Shown here piece after piece: positions 43,945 through 54,689 of a DNA stretch of 64,000 nt (positions within the stretch are counted from its first letter, which is position 1; each line of letters starts with the position of its first letter). Below the pieces are notes generated by a model that did no database searches, was not told where the DNA came from, and worked only from the letters and a program-made list of their open reading frames with translations. A program made the translations under genes and the position numbers. The stretch spans positions 27,565,902 to 27,629,901 of the forward strand of contig CM075760.1 in NCBI GenBank assembly GCA_037974335.1, written 5' to 3'. Origin of the DNA: Prionace glauca (lineage: Eukaryota; Chordata; Chondrichthyes; Carcharhiniformes; Carcharhinidae).

Positions 43945-43953
43945 ATCAAATGA
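43945..43953 (+). CDS. IGHM: IgM membrane exon 2 (last two residues)
   Basis: After 'ctctattttacag', the exon gives ATC AAA TGA, so membrane IgM ends VTLVKIK, a very short cytoplasmic tail of a few basic residues as in other vertebrate mu chains. The rest of the exon is 3' UTR to about 44430. Confidence 0.9.
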   Translation: MK

Positions 43954-44398
43954 TGGGTTGAACTTTGGATGCTGAAGATTTCCCTCAGCTGATTATAAAG
44001 ATCTCTGTACGGCTCAACTACAATATCAGCTCTCGGTGACTGTATCAGTAAAATTCTCCCAGCTTATCATTCTGAATCTGTAACTGAGGCTACCTTAGAT
44101 TTTATTTCAGTTTTCAGTGTAAATTGTATGAGGCATTTTTGATATAATGTAATTATGGTTAATAGTTTCCACACAGTTCAAATTTCATGTGTAAATAAGA
44201 AACTGGTTTTATTTCTTATTCACATTTGTGAATTCCTCTTCCGATTAATGTCCTGTTTTCTATTTTTGGTGCATGTAACGGATGTCCAAATATTGACGGA
44301 TTCCCTGTGCATGTGTTCTATTTTCAATGTAATGTTCGATCGTTGTGTTCACTTTTCTAACTTAAAAAAATCGTTTTAAAATGTTCTCTGAATTTTTA

Positions 44399-44416
44399 AA
44401 ATAAACATTGAATAAA
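44399..44416 (+). terminator. Poly(A) signals for membrane IgM mRNA
   Basis: AATAAA at 44399-44404 and 44411-44416 close a 3' UTR of about 450 bp. Confidence 0.8.
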
Positions 44417-45119
44417 AATTTAACCATCTCTGGCTTGGCTTAATTCCGTTGTCTAAGACCCACCAACTTCGTTCCATTTCCCTATTATAGGGTTTCCCCC
44501 AACCCCACCCGCTCTCCCACTTTCCCAGACAGGCATGTCCCCCCAGTCATGTCTGGGATGTGACTGAACTCAAGGTCCATCCGTGAAAGAGCCACTGCGC
44601 CACCCAGTGATCCACCCGTGTAAAAACACCTTCATCTCTGCCTTTTTGTCATAAAATCCAGACAGAATGAATGAACAATGAGGAGACATCGGTGATTTCA
44701 TTCATAAACTAGTCCGTCACTGACGAGTTTCAGATAATTCTAAACAGCAAAGGCCCTGCTTCATCAGAGGCCGATGCAGGACAGAGCTAGGCAGGAAATA
44801 GTTCCCTTTACACTGCCCCTTAAAAACATTATCAGAGTCGATACAGCGTGGATTGAGAGAACGAATCTCTGTACATTGTCCGATGAAACAATTTCAAGGC
44901 AGGCATACCACAAGCTAGATAGAGAACACATACAGAGCAGAGGTGCAAACCATGAGGTGAAGCAAGAGACTGAGGTGTATTTCACATAAGCACATCATCG
45001 ATGACAAATTTCCAAATTGTGACGAGTGTTATGGGATAATTTGAAGAGCCCAATACTGTCTTTAACTACACACAATATCAAACTCACGAGGCAAATAAAC
45101 CTCCTCAACTCTCCGCGCA
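44417..45119. other. Intergenic sequence, one SINE relic
   Basis: 44520-44625 holds a head-like antisense SINE piece ('gagccactgcgccacccagt'). The rest is unassigned. Confidence 0.45.
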
Positions 45120-45179
45120 GGAGCAAGGCGCGAAATACAGGTGTCAGTACAAGTGGACAGTGTCATGGACACTGCCAAG

Positions 45180-45530
45180 CCTTAGGCCTGAAGGGGGGCT
45201 GAGTAGCGAGGGATTTGTAGGGGGAGGGGGCTGACAGGAGTGTCTGAGGTGGGAGTGGAACTGAGTGGGCTGTCTAAGTGGTGAGGGGTTGAGTTGGGTT
45301 CTGATGGTGTGGGTGGTTGTGTGAGGAGCCTAAGGAGGAGGTGGCTGAGTGGGGATCTGAGAGGGACAGAGTTGAGAGGGGTTTTGAGGGTGAGGCGGGT
45401 GAGTGAGGAGTCTGGGGGGGACTGGTGTGGTTGGGGTGCTGAGGGTGGGCAGGGCTGATTGAGGTGTCTGAGATTGAAAGAGGCTGAGTGGGTGTCTGAG
45501 GGAGAAGGAGGCTTCCAGAGGGTTATGGGA
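45180..45530. repeat. Imperfect G-rich minisatellite
   Basis: Repeated 'ggctgagtggg(g/t)(a/g)tctgag' units of about 25-35 bp. The open frame on the minus strand is a composition effect. Confidence 0.7.
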
Positions 45531-45534
45531 TAGG

Positions 45535-45633
45535 GTCTGGCTGGGACTATTGTGGCCCATTTGGACTGGTGCAGGCCCGATGGGCCAAATAACTTCCTCC
45601 TGCACGGTTGGAATTCTATGATTCTATGATATA
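45535..45633 (+). mobile_element. SINE/CR1-like tail with 'attctatg' repeats
   Basis: 'aggcccgatgggccaaataa' followed by 'ggaattctatgattctatga' is a retroelement 3' end. Confidence 0.65.
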
Positions 45634-45779
45634 AACACGGATTGCTCCTGATTAACACGGGATGGAATTGTCCTATCCCGCCCATTATGATTCCCATGGC
45701 AGGCGAGACCCAGATCATATAAAAGTCCGATGACCTCAGGCGGGGATTTTCTGGCATTGGAACAAACACGGCCGAAAAA

Positions 45780-46775
45780 TCATAGAGTCATTGAGGTTTA
45801 CAGTATGGAAACAGGCCCTTCGGCCCAACTTGTCCATGCTGCCTTTTTTCATCCACCGCGAAGCTAGTCCCAATTGCCGGCATTTGACCCATTTTCATCT
45901 ATCTTATCCATCTAACTGACATCACGTTTTTTCACTGTCAAAACTGTACACACCTCTACTCCCTCTGGCACCTTTTCCAGGCACTCACTAACCTGTGTGT
46001 GAAACAATTGCCCATCCAGACCCATTTGCATCTTCTCCTCTCACCTTCGGCCTATTCCCTCGAGTTTTAGACTCCCTTACTTTTGGGAAAAGATATTGAC
46101 TATCTAGCTGATCTGTGCCCCTCATTTTTTTGTAGACCTCCATAAGGTCACCCCTAGGCTTTCTACATAGCCGGGAAAAAGTTCCAGTCTATCACGTTTC
46201 TCCTTAAAACACAAACAATCAAGTCCCTATACCCTCCTAGTGAATATTTTCTGAACTCTTTGTAGTTTAATAATATCCTTCCTGTAACAGGGTGACCAGA
46301 GCTGTACAGAGTATTCCGAGTGTGGCCTTACCAATGTCTTGTACAACTTCAACAAGTTGTCCCAACTCCTTTATTCGCTGTTCTGACCAAGGAAACCAAG
46401 AATGCTGATTTCATTCCTCACAACTCTGCCCAACTATGACTCCACTTTCAAGGAGCTATGAACATGTACTCCCCCAGATTTCTTGGTTCTCGAACCGTCC
46501 CCAATGCCTTAGCATTAAGTAAGTGCTGCCCTGGTTCGATCTATCAAATGCATCACCTCGCATTCATCAAAATTAACTCCATCTGTCATACATCAATCCA
46601 CTGGCCCAATTGATCAAGATCCCATAAAATTAGAGATAACCTTTTTTTCACTATCCACTATGCCACCAATCTTGGTGTCAACTGAAAACTTAGTAACCAT
46701 GCCTCCTAAATTCTCATCCAAATCATTAATATAAATGACAAATCACAATGGACCCACCCATGGTGCTGGAAGTCA
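45780..46775 (-). mobile_element. CR1 LINE, 1 kb, antisense
   Basis: A long antisense copy: tail 'atcatagagtcattgaggtt', 'acaggcccttcggcccaact', then 'gaaaagatattgactatcta', 'ataggtcaccccta'-type text and, at the right end, 'ccaccaatcttggtgtcaac' (the FADD region in reverse). Many small breaks. Old. Confidence 0.8.
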
Positions 46776-47261
46776 CAAGTTAATTTCTCCAAGATTTTGG
46801 GTTCAGACTTTCCCCATTTCTTTCACTGATGCGATGCTGAGAGCTCTACATTTCCAGGTTTAAAATGTTTTCCCTTACGGACAGGCTGGGAGGACTTTTG
46901 CATAATGTGTTCGTTTCTTTGTCACAATCCCATATCCCAGCAACATTGAAAGATACTGGTCAACCCTCCCGGCATTTCCAAAATTCCTTCCATCAGGAAC
47001 GCTCACACAGACACAGACGTATTCTGTGATGCATGGTCAAAAATATGTTTTGAATGAAAAATATTAACCTGTTTGTTCAGTGACTGTAATTAATGTCGGA
47101 ATTAATTCAACCAATCCTAATCGTGTCTCTGGAGCATTCCCATCCAGGCTTCATAAAGGAGTTCTGCACGGTGTCATTGGGAGTGTCACAGTGATAAGCG
47201 GCTCCACAGAGAGGGAGTCGAGGGATCAACATTGGGAGAGAGAAATTGCAAGCTTTCTGCA
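46776..47261. other. Upstream region of the GPCR gene
   Basis: No repeat recognised. The promoter of the GPR139-like gene is expected here or further upstream, but no TATA or CpG feature stands out. Confidence 0.4.
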
Positions 47262-47478
47262 ATGGAGGTGTATCCAGGAAAGGTAGATCTGGACTTTCCC
47301 ACAATGGATCAGCATCTGAGGGGCAGTGATCTGAATGTTACAACAACTGAGAGGAGTTTATACTCGGTACTTTACTTGCTGTCTCAAGGTTGGCCGTCTA
47401 CAACTAAGCGTGTTGAATACGTATTGAAACTGATTCGATACTTTTACTATCCAATCCTGGCTATTGTTGGTGTTCCCG
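47262..47478 (+). CDS. GPR139-like GPCR, exon 1
   Basis: Codes the extracellular N-terminus and the start of TM1. From the first ATG it reads MEVYPGKVDLDFPTMDQHL; a second in-frame ATG at 47304 (MDQHLRGS) is an alternative start. A sequon NVT follows. The exon ends LIRYFYYPILAIVGVP, the well-known IYYPILA.IGVP opening of GPR139-type receptors, then donor 'ccccg|gtaagt'-type in phase 1. It joins exon 2 at 50574, giving IVGVP-VNIITIV. The 3.1-kb intron carries repeats. Confidence 0.85.
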
Positions 47479-47851
47479 GTAAGTTTCTCCACTGATTATT
47501 AATAATGTAGCCCGTGTTTAACTCTGCCACTCTTGCCGTCTGCTCTACCCTGTTTGCAACTGTTGCTTGTGGTCTGCGTCCTTATTGAGTTATCACATCT
47601 ACAAAGCGCAGATCATTATGTTAGTGTTGCCTGTGTTGTGGAGTTTAGTTTGTAAAGATGTAAAGGATGTTTAGGAAGATGAAAAAGAATTGTGAAAACC
47701 GGTAGGAGGGGGAAAAGGTGTGCAATCTCTTAAAAATGTGTTATTGTTTGACGCTGAGATGTTTAAATTGCTGAATACACAGAAACTTTAAGTTGTGACA
47801 ATTATTACAGAGGCCAAAAACATAGGGGTTGCCTTGGTAATTGGCACGACA

Positions 47852-48708
47852 GGTTTTGCATTGTGGTCAGCACAGTCCGAAATCTCACAACACCAGGTTA
47901 AAATCCAACAGGTTTATTTGGCACCATCGGCTTTTGGAATGTTGTTCTTTCTTCAGGCGAGCGAGGAGCTGTGTTCAAAAATAGGACATGTAAAGACACA
48001 AACTCAATTAACAAAATAATGGTTGGAATGTGAGCCTTTCCAGGTAAGCAAGTCTGAAAGATACAGACAATGTGAGTGGAGAGAGGGTTAAGCAAAGGTT
48101 AAAGAGGTGTGTACTGTCTCCAGCCAGGACAGTTGGTGAGATTTTGCAAGCCCAGGCAAGACGTGGGGGTTACAGATAATGTGACATCAACACAAGAGCC
48201 CAGTTGAGGCCGTCCTCTGGTGTGTGGAACTTGGCTATCAGTCTCTGTTCAGCGAACCTGCACTGTCGTGTGTCATGAAGGTCGCCTTGGAGAATGCTTA
48301 TCTGAAGATCAGAGGCCGGATGTCCATGACTGCTGATGAATGCCCCAACTGGAAGAAAACATGGTGATCGACAACCTGGGTTTGCGAAATCTCACTACCT
48401 GCCCTGACTGGAGACAATACACATCTCTTTAATCTGTGTTTGGCCCTCTCTCTACCCACATTGTCTGTACCTTTAAGACTTGATTATCTCTAAAAACTCA
48501 CATTCCAACCATTATTTTGTAAATTGAGTTTGTGCCATTATATGCCCTGTTTGTGAACAGAACTTCCAATCACCTGATGAAGGGGCAGCTCTCCAAAAGC
48601 TTCTGCTGCCAAATAAACCTGTTGAGTTTTAACCTGGTGTTGTGGGACTTCTTACTGTACTTACCCCAGTCCAACGCTGGCATTTCCACATCATGGTTTT
48701 GCATTGTG
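47852..48708 (+). mobile_element. Fold-back retroelement with a 14-bp target duplication
   Basis: The flanks ggttttgcattgtg at 47852-47865 and 48695-48708 are identical. Inside, the left end 'cacaacaccaggttaaaatc' + 'caacaggtttatttggcacc' (about 47888-47928) is the near-complement of the right end (about 48585-48655), giving inverted ends of roughly 75 bp around about 680 bp. The left end lacks some 30 bp that the right end has, i.e. it is truncated. The long target duplication suggests LINE-type insertion despite the transposon-like inverted ends. Confidence 0.85.
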
Positions 48709-49369
48709 CCAGCTGATGAATTTAAATAAAAAAACACAGCTACAAGGGATCTATTTGAATCGAGTATTGTTGTCAACCTCATGCCAATCTGCGTCCAAGG
48801 TTGCTGATACGTCATTAGTATTATATGTATAAAGAAAACACAACTGTCTTCAGGGCAGATCCACCAGTGCTGAGCCAGGAGTACATCCAGAAGCGAGGCC
48901 CGAACACCTGAAATCGTCAGGATCAAGACAGACATGGAGAGAAATTAATTCTCTCAATGGGTGGTGAATCTGTTGCATTCATTACCTCAGTGTGGTGGAT
49001 GCTGGGATTTCTTAAATTTGAGGAGACAGAGTTTTAAATAGTAATGGATTAGAGCGTGGGCTGGGGGGTGGATCGTGAGGGGGTGGGAGGTTAATATCGG
49101 ACTTGTTGCGCCCCTGATAGTTAGGTGTTTACCTGGCAATAGTCCAGAAGGCCTATTCCACTGGAGAATTTTACTGTGCCTGCTATCATCTGGCAAACTG
49201 ATTTCAATCGCTTACATCAGATCAGAGTTACACTGAAATAAAAAGGGGGGCAACCTCTTGTAACTTTGGATTTTATTTTAAAAGTGCAGACTGTGCTCCA
49301 TATGGGACAGTTCACCACACCCCACCCCCTAACTGTCCTTATTTATTGCTGTCTCACAGGATCAAATTG
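48709..49369. other. GPCR intron, unassigned
   Basis: No clear feature. Confidence 0.4.
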
Positions 49370-49700
49370 CAGAGGTAGAGGCCTAGCCCCAGGCCATAGA
49401 CTTTGTCGATGAGTTTCATTGGAATAATGGTGTTAAAGGCTGAGCTGTTGTCAATAAACAGGAGTCATTGTTACAATGTTGAATGTAGGGCCAGGGCGAT
49501 GTCATCTGTGGACCTATTGCAGAGATAGGTGAATTGTAGCAGATCCAAGCAATCTGGGAGGCTGGAATTGATTCATGCCATAGCAAATCTTTTGCTGCAT
49601 CATATAATATTGGATATAAGTGTCACTGGGCAATAACTACTGAGGCAGGTTGCTTGGTTTTTGTTTGATAGCGGCCTTGGTTTGAACTTTTCTTACGGTG
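49370..49700 (-). mobile_element. L2-like LINE reverse transcriptase relic, antisense
   Basis: Antisense text 'gataggtgaattgtagcaga', 'tctgggaggctggaattgat' and 'ggcaataactactgaggcag' reads in reverse as the region around an NDYRPV-like motif. Different from the CR1 copies. Strongly decayed. Confidence 0.55.
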
Positions 49701-50269
49701 CATAGACCAGCAACTATCCCACTGAGAGAGGAATCATTGAGCTTCACTTGTCCAGTAGACCACAGTGGGGCAGCAGCAAATACACTGGGCACTATGGACA
49801 GTAGCTATACACTGAACCAGGAAGCTTTAAAATCAAACCCTTGTCGTTGTGTTCTGTGCCATTCGAGTGTGAGATTACGATTTCTTCCCGTGTTGTACAA
49901 AGAACGGACACAATGCTGTGGTCTCCTCTCCAGGATACAGTCCTGTGTAAACATAATAGAGATTCTGAGCTGCCGAGGCATTGGGATCTCTCTCTGCCAA
50001 CTGCTGGTAGTGTCTAGAGGAAAGGGTGAAACCAGCACTGTTTGGTACCAGCTCTGCTGCACGAGTTGTCAGTAAGCTGTTTGAAAGACGACAGATTACT
50101 ACGTACAGGACTCCACTCTGAATTATCTGTCAGGATTACCCACACAGCCTTCTCACTCTCCAAATTCCCCACAAGGTACCAAAACTATTTACTCGCAGCT
50201 AAGTGAGGGTAAATGTTGAGGACCCCCGGAAAACGCTTTCCAAAATGAATAGCATTTTGTACCTGCCAT
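49701..50269. other. GPCR intron with a non-supported ORF
   Basis: An open frame of 125 codons occurs at 49698-50075 but has no recognisable domain. Nothing else is seen. Confidence 0.4.
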
Positions 50270-50462
50270 GGAATATCATAGTGACACTCTGGTTAGCACT
50301 GCTGACTCAGCATCAGGAACCTGGGTTCAATTCCAGGCTCGGGTCACTGTCTGTGTCGAGTTTGGACCTTCTCCCCGTGTCTGCCTGGATTTCCTCCAGA
50401 TGCTCCACTTTCGTCTCACTTTCCAAAAGATGCGCTGGATCATATAAAAATAAAGATTTAAC
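50270..50462 (+). mobile_element. SINE family 1 in the GPCR intron, sense
   Basis: The head 'ctctggttagcactgctgac' and B box 'gggttcaattcc' (50321-50332) are clear. The body 'gggtcactgtctgtgtcgag' and 'ccttctccccgtgtctgcct' follows. It lies about 110 bp before exon 2. Confidence 0.8.
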
Positions 50463-50573
50463 TGGTTCAGTGTGTGTGCACATTTTTTTAAAAAAAAGTT
50501 CCATCTGCAGTCTAAATGGTAATTTATTCCCCTGATTCATGTCTAATTTTATTCTTTATTCCCTCCCTGACAG

Positions 50574-51475
50574 TGAACATAATCACAATTGTGACGTTGA
50601 TGAGCAGAAACTGTGGTCTGTCCAAATGTGTCACTCGTTACCTGGTGGCCATGTCAGTGGGGGATCTGCTAGTTGTTATCCTCGACCTGATATTGAGACA
50701 CATTCCCATTGTTTATTGGGAACACTTTTATTTCCTGATGTCGTTCCCCGTGTGTAACATCCACGCCGTCCTGCTTTATGCAGCCACTGACTGTTCTCTC
50801 TGGTTCACCGTCACTTTCACCTTTGATCGATTTGTGGCCATTTGCTGCCCCAAGCTGAAAAGTAAATATTGCACTGAGAAATCGGCGGCTGTGGTTCTGG
50901 GAACAGTGACAGTGCTGAGCTGTTTAAAGAACATTTTCTGGTATTTTATGTTATTAAATGGATATGGGCTGGCGAACAATCCCTGGTTTTGTCGCTTCTC
51001 ATGGGATGTTGTGGATTCTCTGGTCTGGACAACAATCGAGTTCCTCCACAACATTCTAACCCCATGTGTCCCATTCGCCCTGATTCTGCTGCTCAATGCT
51101 CTCACTGTCAGACACATTTTAGTGAGCAGCAGAGCCCGCAGGAGACTCCGGGCTCACAGTGGTGGGGAAAATCCTAGTGACCCAGAGATGGAGAGTCGAA
51201 GGAAATCCATCATTTTACTGTTTGTTATCTCAGCGAATTTCATCGTCTTATGGTCGGCATTAATGTTTTATTCAACATGGAGTCGGATGTATGGCTTGGG
51301 CTATCAGTCGATGAGGTTACATCTTTTTGTTATGGAATTGGGTTTGATGCTACAACTCACAAGTTGCTGCACAAACACCGCCATTTATGCTGTGACACAG
51401 ACTCACTTTAGACAGCAGCTAAAAGATCTTCTGAAATACCCCTTTACTGCAATTCTTCATCTCAATACACCCTGA
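50574..51475 (+). CDS. GPR139-like GPCR, exon 2 (TM1 end to C-terminus)
   Basis: Codes most of a rhodopsin-class seven-helix receptor at the plasma membrane. The total is about 372 residues with exon 1. Visible landmarks: CGLSKCVTRYLVAMSVGDLLVVI (intracellular loop 1 and TM2), the conserved Cys before TM3 (FPVCNIHAVL), a DRF in place of DRY at about residue 157 (TFDRFVAICCP), TM5 (PCVPFALILLLNAL), a basic loop RARRRLRAH, TM6 (SIILLFVISANFIVLWS) and NTAIY in place of NPxxY in TM7. DRF and NTAIY are features I associate with the GPR139/142-like group, which is expanded in sharks. The acceptor is 'ctccctgacag|tg'. No stops or breaks, so it is probably functional. Ligand unknown for this paralogue. 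Confidence 0.93.
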
Positions 51476-51544
51476 GAGGAAACTACAACCATAAGGTCCA
51501 TGATTCTTCATGTTAAGCGTTCACATTGTAAACAACAAAACAGC

Positions 51545-52245
51545 ATCACGGAGACAGAAATAATTACAAACACACATACACACAGAGAGAAAAAGTGAGA
51601 GGGAGACAGAGAAGGGGGGCAGTGTAAGCAACAGTGAGAGTGATAGAGATTGGCAGAGAGAGGGAGAGGCACAAAGGCATGGATAACAACAAGATTTGAA
51701 AGATGTTCGAATAGGTGCAGACAGAGAGAAAGAACAGAGACAGAGAGAGATTCTCACAGAGTGAGAGAGACAGGGATAGGGAGTAGAGAAAACGGCGAGG
51801 GTGATATACAGGGAATGAGAAAGGAGACAGAGGAAGACAGTTTGGAGGTTGTAATAAGAGAGTGAAAGGAAGATGAAGGGGAAATGGGGGGCAGAACGTG
51901 AGGCAGAGGGAAATAGCCAGAGACAAAGAGAAACACAGATATAGAGACAGACAGCGGGTGCAAAAGGGAAAGAGTGAGGCTTAATGAGCACAGTGGAAAC
52001 AACAAGAAAAAGAGGCAGGTCGAGGTAGGCAGAAGGAAAGGGAGACTCAAAAGGGGGACAGAGAGTGGGACTGACGGGGACAGGAGAGAGAGAGAGAAGG
52101 GTTGGGAGAGGGAGAGTGGGGGAGAGGCGGAGAGACAGAAAAATACAGAGAGTAACATCGAGAGAGAGAGAGAGAGGCACAGAGAAAGAGTGACAGAGAG
52201 AAAGAGAAAGGCACAAACACAAAACGAGGCAGAGAGACACATTTA
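51545..52245. repeat. GA-rich purine tract downstream of the GPCR
   Basis: About 700 bp of imperfect GAGA/CAGAGAGA repeats. The long open frames on both strands are artefacts of low complexity. It starts about 70 bp after the GPCR stop and may lie in its 3' UTR; no AATAAA was noticed before it. Confidence 0.9.
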
Positions 52246-52404
52246 ATGAGTTTAACGATACCCATCAGGTGGAGTTATTGGAATATGCCCTTCCTCATTG
52301 AGGCAGTTAATGCTGTCCAATCCGGGAGCACTAACGACCTATGTAATATGCTGTCTCGAGGTTACAGGAACTCAGGATGTTTACACTCAGGATGTGTACG
52401 TGAT

Positions 52405-52700
52405 GGACTGGTGGTTTTATCACTGGGCCATTAATGCAGAAACTCAGCTAATGTTCTGGACACCAGGGTTCCGATCTTGTCACGGCATATGGTAAAGTTT
52501 GAATAAATATATCTGGAGTTTAGAATCCGCTGGTGACCATTAAAATTGTCGGTTTTCTGAAAAAAATAAACATCTGGTTCACCAATGTCCCAGGGAGGGT
52601 AATCTGTCGCCCTACTGTTGTCAGACATAATCGTGACCCCAGGCCCACAGCAATGTGGTTGACACTTAATTGCCCTCTGAACATGGGCAACTAGGAGACC
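52405..52700 (+). mobile_element. SINE family 2, sense, near full length
   Basis: The head 'ctggtggttttatcactggg' and 'accagggttccgatcttgtc' is tRNA-like. The body holds 'tctggttcaccaatgtccca' and 'aggcccacagcaatgtggtt', ending 'gacacttaattgccctctga'. Confidence 0.75.
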
Positions 52701-52854
52701 GACTCGCGAAGGCAGATGCCTTGAGTTGGTTATAATCAACAAACACTGGTCGTATTCCCAATGGAAGAGTGGGTTATCGTGAACTTCTTTCAAAACTCTT
52801 CCAGTGGCAGCCAATAATATTCGGTTGTGGACGCAAATTTACCCATTCCTGAAT
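52701..52854. other. Unassigned spacer
   Basis: Nothing recognised. Confidence 0.4.
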
Positions 52855-53133
52855 AAACTGAAAAAGCTAGTGTTGATGGAGGATTGGCTGTCTAATAGGA
52901 GGCAGAGAGTTGGTATTACTATTTAAAAGGCGAAAAGCTGCAGCATGCTTCGGTGCAGAGGGACCTGGGGGTCCTTGTGCATGAGTCACAAAAACCCAGT
53001 CTGCAGGTGCAGTAGGTGATCAAGAAGGCGAATGGGATGCTGGCCTTCATAGCGAGGGGGATAGAATATAAAAGCAGGAAGGTCTTGCTGCAACTGTACA
53101 GGGTAAAGATGAGGCTGGAGCTGGAGTACTGTG
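52855..53133 (+). mobile_element. CR1 fragment, sense
   Basis: Begins with 'ggattggctgtctaatagga' (WLSNRRQRV), then has a large internal deletion to 'aggcgaaaagctgcagcatg' and runs to 'ctggagctggagtactgtg' (LEYC). It stops at a pyrimidine repeat. Confidence 0.75.
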
Positions 53134-53134
53134 T

Positions 53135-53268
53135 TTACTCTCTTTTTTTTCCTCTGTCTCTTTTTTTCCCTCTGTCTCTTTTTTTCCCTCTGTCTCTTTT
53201 TTTCCCTCTCTCTTTTTTCTGTCTTTTTTTCTGTCTATTTTTCTGTCTTTTTTTCTGCCTCATTCCTC
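53135..53268. repeat. Pyrimidine minisatellite
   Basis: Tandem 'tctgtctctttttttccc' units of about 18 bp, then shorter 'tctgtctttttt' units. It interrupts a CR1 copy. Confidence 0.92.
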
Positions 53269-53289
53269 CTTCCTAATGCCTAACCAACA

Positions 53290-53932
53290 TTTTATATAAT
53301 TCCAGCATAACCTCCCCACTCTTAAACACTCGGCTAATAAAGAAGTGAACCGTGTGTCTTCTTAACCACTTTATCCACCTGTCCTGTTACCGTAAGGGAC
53401 CGGTGTACATGCTCACCGATCTCCCTCTGATCCTCGGAGCTTCCTGGGATCCTACTGTTCATCATCTAATCCCTTTTCTTGTTAGCCCTGCCCGAGTGCA
53501 TCACATCACACTGATCCCCATTGGATTCCTTTTGCCACGGATCAGCCTGTCTCTATCCCCCTGTAATCTAAGGCTATCCTCCCATTTACCATCCGAACAA
53601 TTCCCCTATCATCCGCAAACTTACTGATAAACCTCCTGCATTTTACCACTAAGTTATTTCAATAAACCACAAACAACAAGGGCCCCAACATCGAACCCTG
53701 TGGATACAAGTTTCCAGTCTGAAAATCACCCCCTCCACCATCACCCTCTGCTTCCTGCCACTCAACCAATTCTGGATCCAATTTGACACATTTCCTTGGA
53801 TACCATGGGATCTTAACTTCCCTATTAGTCTCCCGTGTGGGACCTTGTCAAAAGCCCTGCTGAACTCCGAGAAGACTACGTCAAAAGCATTGCTCTCATC
53901 TACACATCTGGTCACTTCTTGGAAAAAATGGT
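53290..53932 (-). mobile_element. CR1 LINE reverse transcriptase fragment, antisense
   Basis: On the minus strand, 53649-53915 is open and reads DVVFSEFSRAFDKVPHGRLI and NWLSGRKQRVMVEG, the core of the polymerase. Sequence toward 53290 is decayed. Confidence 0.78.
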
Positions 53933-53934
53933 GC

Positions 53935-54030
53935 AGTTCTGGGATCCCCGGGATAGGAGGGATGGGGTGACACTGGAAAGGGTGCAGTGGAGATTTACCA
54001 TGATGTTACCTGGTCTGGAGAGTTTCACTT
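53935..54030 (+). mobile_element. CR1 fragment, sense
   Basis: 'ggtgcagttctgggatcccc' to 'accatgatgttacctggtct' corresponds to VQFWDPRDRRDGVTLERVQW. Only about 95 bp survive. Confidence 0.7.
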
Positions 54031-54037
54031 CATTGAC

Positions 54038-54290
54038 TCATAGAATTCTTACAAAGCAGAAGGAGGACATTCCGCCTTTCAAATCTCTACCGACCCTTAC
54101 CCAGGCTTACCCCGTAACCCCATGTATTTGCTCACTCAACCCCCCTAACCTATACATCTTGGGAGCCTAAGGGCAATTTAGCATGGACAGTGCACCCAAC
54201 CTGCACATCTTTGGAGTGTGGGAAGAAACCAGAACACCCGAAGGACATTTTCTATCTCTCTGCCTAAGAATTCCTCAATCCTGGCTCGGA
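54038..54290 (-). mobile_element. SINE family 1, antisense
   Basis: 'gactcatagaattcttacaa', 'gggcaatttagcatggacag' and 'ggaagaaaccagaacacccg' follow the reverse family-1 order. The head is missing. Confidence 0.7.
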
Positions 54291-54689
54291 GAGGGTGTAT
54301 CACCAGAATCAAACATATCTCGGTGTTCTTTAATCCCCAGTCTGGAGCTCAGCCTGGTGTCCCCTTTACCACATCAGGGTGTGGTATGAGTTTGGATCTC
54401 TCCGTTATATGGGGAGTCTCCGGCAATGTCCAATTTCAGGATAAACTTCTACTTTGTTACAATGATTTTTAACCTGGGACTGAACCATTGTTTAATGTTG
54501 ACCTGGTCAACGGCCACCATTGAGATTTATCTGAACATGTCAATAAATATTTCATTGTTTTCTGAATAAATATCCCAACATTTGCTCAGTCTCTGCCTCA
54601 TGATTGTTCCCTGTTGGCGAAGGGGCAATGTTAAAGATTACTCAGATTCGATAAACATTTGGATTTACAAATGTTTTGCCAGGACTGGG
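54291..54689. other. Unassigned intergenic sequence
   Basis: No gene or recognised repeat. Confidence 0.4.

Noticed and set aside
45182-45769. 195-codon minus-strand frame
   Set aside because: Lies over a G-rich minisatellite and a SINE tail.
46020-46032. ATTTGCAT octamer-type motif
   Set aside because: Lies in an antisense CR1 copy, far from a promoter.
47866-48694. Classing the fold-back element as a typical cut-and-paste MITE
   Set aside because: The 14-bp target duplication and truncated end do not fit the short fixed duplications of those families.
49698-50075. 125-codon open frame in the GPCR intron
   Set aside because: No domain, Cys-rich by chance, no splice or promoter support.
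50285-50345. tRNA-like sequence
   Set aside because: Same reason: head of a family-1 SINE.
51521-52246. Open frames of up to 239 codons, minus strand
   Set aside because: Complement of the GA-rich tract; Leu/Ser/Cys low complexity only.
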